From Flavobacterium ichthyis (lineage in GTDB: Bacteria > Bacteroidota > Bacteroidia > Flavobacteriales > Flavobacteriaceae), in assembly GCF_009915155.1 (NCBI RefSeq), contig NZ_JAABLM010000007.1, forward strand, positions 62,001-126,000: a DNA stretch of 64,000 nucleotides. Direction: 5' to 3'. The position numbers were made by a program, and so were the translations under genes. The notes under the pieces are model-generated. The model made no database searches, had not been told where the DNA came from, and saw only the letters and a list, made by a program, of their open reading frames with translations. The first letter of the stretch is position 1. Every line of letters starts with the position of its first letter. This document shows positions 62,457-64,000 of this stretch, in pieces.

Positions 62457-63446
62457 TTATTCAAATTTTAAAAGCGTTTCTGTGTCATTTACTTCTAAAA
62501 TAACTGATTTTCCCAAAATCAAAGCGCGATTGTCCTTTATATGTCCTGCAGGAAAATTGTACGCCACCGGAATTTTTAAGTCTTTCACAACATCCTGAAT
62601 AATTTCGAGCGCATCATGACCCCACGGAATATCATTGTCATTCATAGAAGTCATGCCTCCAATGATAATTCCTTTTAAATCTTTCAGCGAACCATTACGT
62701 TTTAAATTCATCATCATACGGTCAATATGATACAAATATTCGTCTAAATCTTCCAGAAAAAGAATTTTTCCTTTCATGTCTACCGCCGAATCCGAACCTT
62801 GAATACTATACAAAACTGAAAGATTACCACCCACTAATTGACCCTTTGCTATACCATTTTTATTAAAATTATGATGTGGAATCTTATATTCTAATTGTTC
62901 ACCAAATAACGCTTTCCGAAAAGTTTCAACTGCTTCGGGAGTGGCACTTTTAGCGCTAATCGCCATTATGCTGTGCAAAGTTCCAATATTGAAATTATTA
63001 ATGTGACTATGCAAAACCGTTACATCTGAAAATCCTACAATCCACTTTGGATTTTTTTTAAAATTTTCAAAATTAACCCTATCCACCATTCTCACGGTTC
63101 CATAACCGCCTTTTGCAGCCCAAATCGCCTTAATATTTGGATTATCGAGCATTTCTTGGAAATCGGTTGCTCGTTGCCAATCGGCTCCGGCCAATTGATT
63201 TTGTTCCTTGCCAATGGTTTTTCCGATAACGACTTTCAGTCCCCAACCTTCTAATAATTTGATGGCAGGTTGCAGTGTGGCCAAATCAATTTTTCGGGCT
63301 GTTGCCAAAATTCCTACAGTGTCTCCTTTTTTTAAATATTCGGGCATCTTTACAGTTGTTTGTGCGTGAAATGAAGTGGTAAAACTTAAAATTATAATTA
63401 AAATAAATTGTTGTAATGGAGTCCTGTACATTTTTTCGGGTTTCAT
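62457..63446 (-). CDS. Secreted LD-carboxypeptidase (peptidase S66)
   Basis: The 329-aa protein has signal peptide MYRTPLQQFILIIILSFTTS (the preceding MKPEK may or may not be translated; ATG at 63431 is the alternative). The S66 motifs are GDTVGILATARKID, the nucleophile Ser in WIVGFSDVTVLHS, the Glu in ILFLEDLDEYLYHIDRMM, and the His in YNFPAGHIKDNRALI. LdcA-type enzymes cut the terminal D-Ala from muropeptide tetrapeptides; E. coli LdcA is cytoplasmic, whereas this one has an export signal. Confidence 0.92.
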   Translation of the reverse strand: MKPEKMYRTPLQQFILIIILSFTTSFHAQTTVKMPEYLKKGDTVGILATARKIDLATLQPAIKLLEGWGLKVVIGKTIGKEQNQLAGADWQRATDFQEMLDNPNIKAIWAAKGGYGTVRMVDRVNFENFKKNPKWIVGFSDVTVLHSHINNFNIGTLHSIMAISAKSATPEAVETFRKALFGEQLEYKIPHHNFNKNGIAKGQLVGGNLSVLYSIQGSDSAVDMKGKILFLEDLDEYLYHIDRMMMNLKRNGSLKDLKGIIIGGMTSMNDNDIPWGHDALEIIQDVVKDLKIPVAYNFPAGHIKDNRALILGKSVILEVNDTETLLKFE

Positions 63447-63542
63447 TTTAACAAAGAAACGAATTTGTAAGCAGGTTTCAAAGCGGAAGTTTTTTCCGAA
63501 AATCTAATTCTGAAGACCGGTTTGAAGCCGAATGCCTTTCAA

Positions 63543-63645
63543 TAGCCCCGATTGAAGTAGTATCCTCGTTTTCTCGACATTTCGGAAAAAAACGAGATAA
63601 AGCGGAAAGCGGGAAAATGTCCCGAAGCTTCGGGAGGCTCCGAAA
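63543..63645 (+). repeat. Structured intergenic repeat element, copy 3 (short form)
   Basis: It begins tagccccgattgaagtag and has agcggaaagcggga near the end, like copies at 6381 and 25469. The inner arm pair cctcgtttt/aaaacgag and a perfect 16-bp palindrome tcccgaagcttcggga (63620-63635) replace the inner stems of the other copies. A 68-codon reading frame crossing it has no other support and is not a gene. Confidence 0.6.
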
Positions 63646-63652
63646 AGAAAAA

Positions 63653-64000
63653 CTAATATTTTTTGTGCCAGCCAAATCCATAACTCATGCCTAAACCAAT
63701 GTAGTTGTTTCGTGAAAAATTGCCCACGAGTTTAAAGCCAACGCTTCTTCCGAAAGCGACTTTGCGTTTGGTAACGGGAATAATACCATATAAAGCGCGG
63801 AAGCGTTTTTTGTCCTTTTTGAACCATTTGATATTAAATTCGTATGCTACACCAAAATAATTTTCTTTATAATAGCGGAAAACATTTTCGTTATTTTGAT
63901 CCAAATATTGGCGATCAACGTAAGAAATTCCGGCACTAACACCGTAGGAAAATCCTTTATCAATCCAGCGTTTTCCATATAGCAAAGCCCATTCGTTTTG
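63653..64000 (-). CDS. Outer-membrane beta-barrel protein, C-terminal fragment (cut by window edge)
   Basis: The reading frame runs through the right edge (upstream codons continue beyond 64000) and stops at 63653. Alternating hydrophobic/aromatic strands, for example DKGFSYGVSAGISYVDRQYL and SRNNYIGLGMSYGFGWHKKY, and the aromatic-rich C-terminus fit a small beta-barrel. No family can be named. A TTG near 63985 is not a likely start. Confidence 0.6.
   Translation of the reverse strand, partial: QNEWALLYGKRWIDKGFSYGVSAGISYVDRQYLDQNNENVFRYYKENYFGVAYEFNIKWFKKDKKRFRALYGIIPVTKRKVAFGRSVGFKLVGNFSRNNYIGLGMSYGFGWHKKY

Noticed and set aside
63478..63681. A 67-codon minus-strand frame
   Set aside because: It lies across the third structured repeat element and ends in the last gene; no promoter or family match.

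Overview
The window comes from an A+T-rich Bacteroidota chromosome, almost certainly Flavobacterium or a close relative. Evidence: Flavobacterium-type promoters (a -7 box TAnnTTTG, in the best cases with TTG/TTTG about 18-23 bp upstream), few recognisable Shine-Dalgarno sites, secreted proteins with type IX secretion (T9SS) C-terminal signals, an OmpA protein with thrombospondin type 3 repeats, a TonB receptor with a carboxypeptidase-regulatory plug extension, DUF4270, an SDR-type threonine dehydrogenase, and a short ATP synthase epsilon subunit encoded with beta only. Most of the window is chromosomal housekeeping. No insertion sequence, integrase, rRNA or CRISPR array was seen.

Layout. 1-9.2 kb: AddB-like nuclease (cut by the window edge), OmpA/TSP3 protein, kbl, AddA-like helicase-nuclease, superoxide dismutase, atpC-atpD. 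9.4-19.5 kb: TonB receptor; a probable operon glgA-like / DUF4270 lipoprotein / glmS; the divergent panC-panD-UPF0104 operon. 19.7-28.4 kb: large T9SS-secreted protein, AI-2E family permease, OmpA-family lipoprotein, exonuclease III, a two-domain lipid acyltransferase of OlsF type. 28.4-37 kb: DUF2752/DUF4234 membrane pair, a dehydrogenase fused to a VOC (glyoxalase-fold) domain, a decayed gene remnant, mgtE-rsmA, DUF4286, a TPR protein, serS. 37-46.3 kb: carboxypeptidase-regulatory-like protein, secreted M1 aminopeptidase, MFS permease, cupin, aldo/keto reductase, Gfo/Idh/MocA oxidoreductase, Old Yellow Enzyme, RseP-type site-2 protease, then tRNA-Asn.

46.5-54.2 kb is the unusual part. Three minus-strand genes encode a GH46 chitosanase-like (lysozyme-superfamily) protein without a signal peptide and two large proteins (707 and 673 aa) that I cannot assign to any family. 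A strong intrinsic terminator lies between the two large genes. Divergent from them is a tightly packed plus-strand operon: a 116-aa protein, a 7-TM membrane protein, a one-TM histidine kinase without a sensor domain, and a NarL/LuxR-type response regulator. The shared 258-bp intergenic region carries palindromes, a C-rich direct repeat and a good -7 box. This looks like a self-regulated effector or structural cassette and is the best candidate here for an undescribed system.

54.2-64 kb: glycosyltransferase family 9, an NTF2-like protein, SDR threonine dehydrogenase (partner of kbl), a lipoprotein, mfd, an ACT-like protein, YraN, a secreted S66 LD-carboxypeptidase, and the end of an outer-membrane protein.

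About 100-150 bp structured repeat elements with the same conserved ends occur three times (6381, 25469, 63543), and simple AT-rich tandem repeats fill several intergenic gaps. Threonine catabolism (kbl, tdh), AddAB and ATP synthase are each represented by genes separated from their usual partners.
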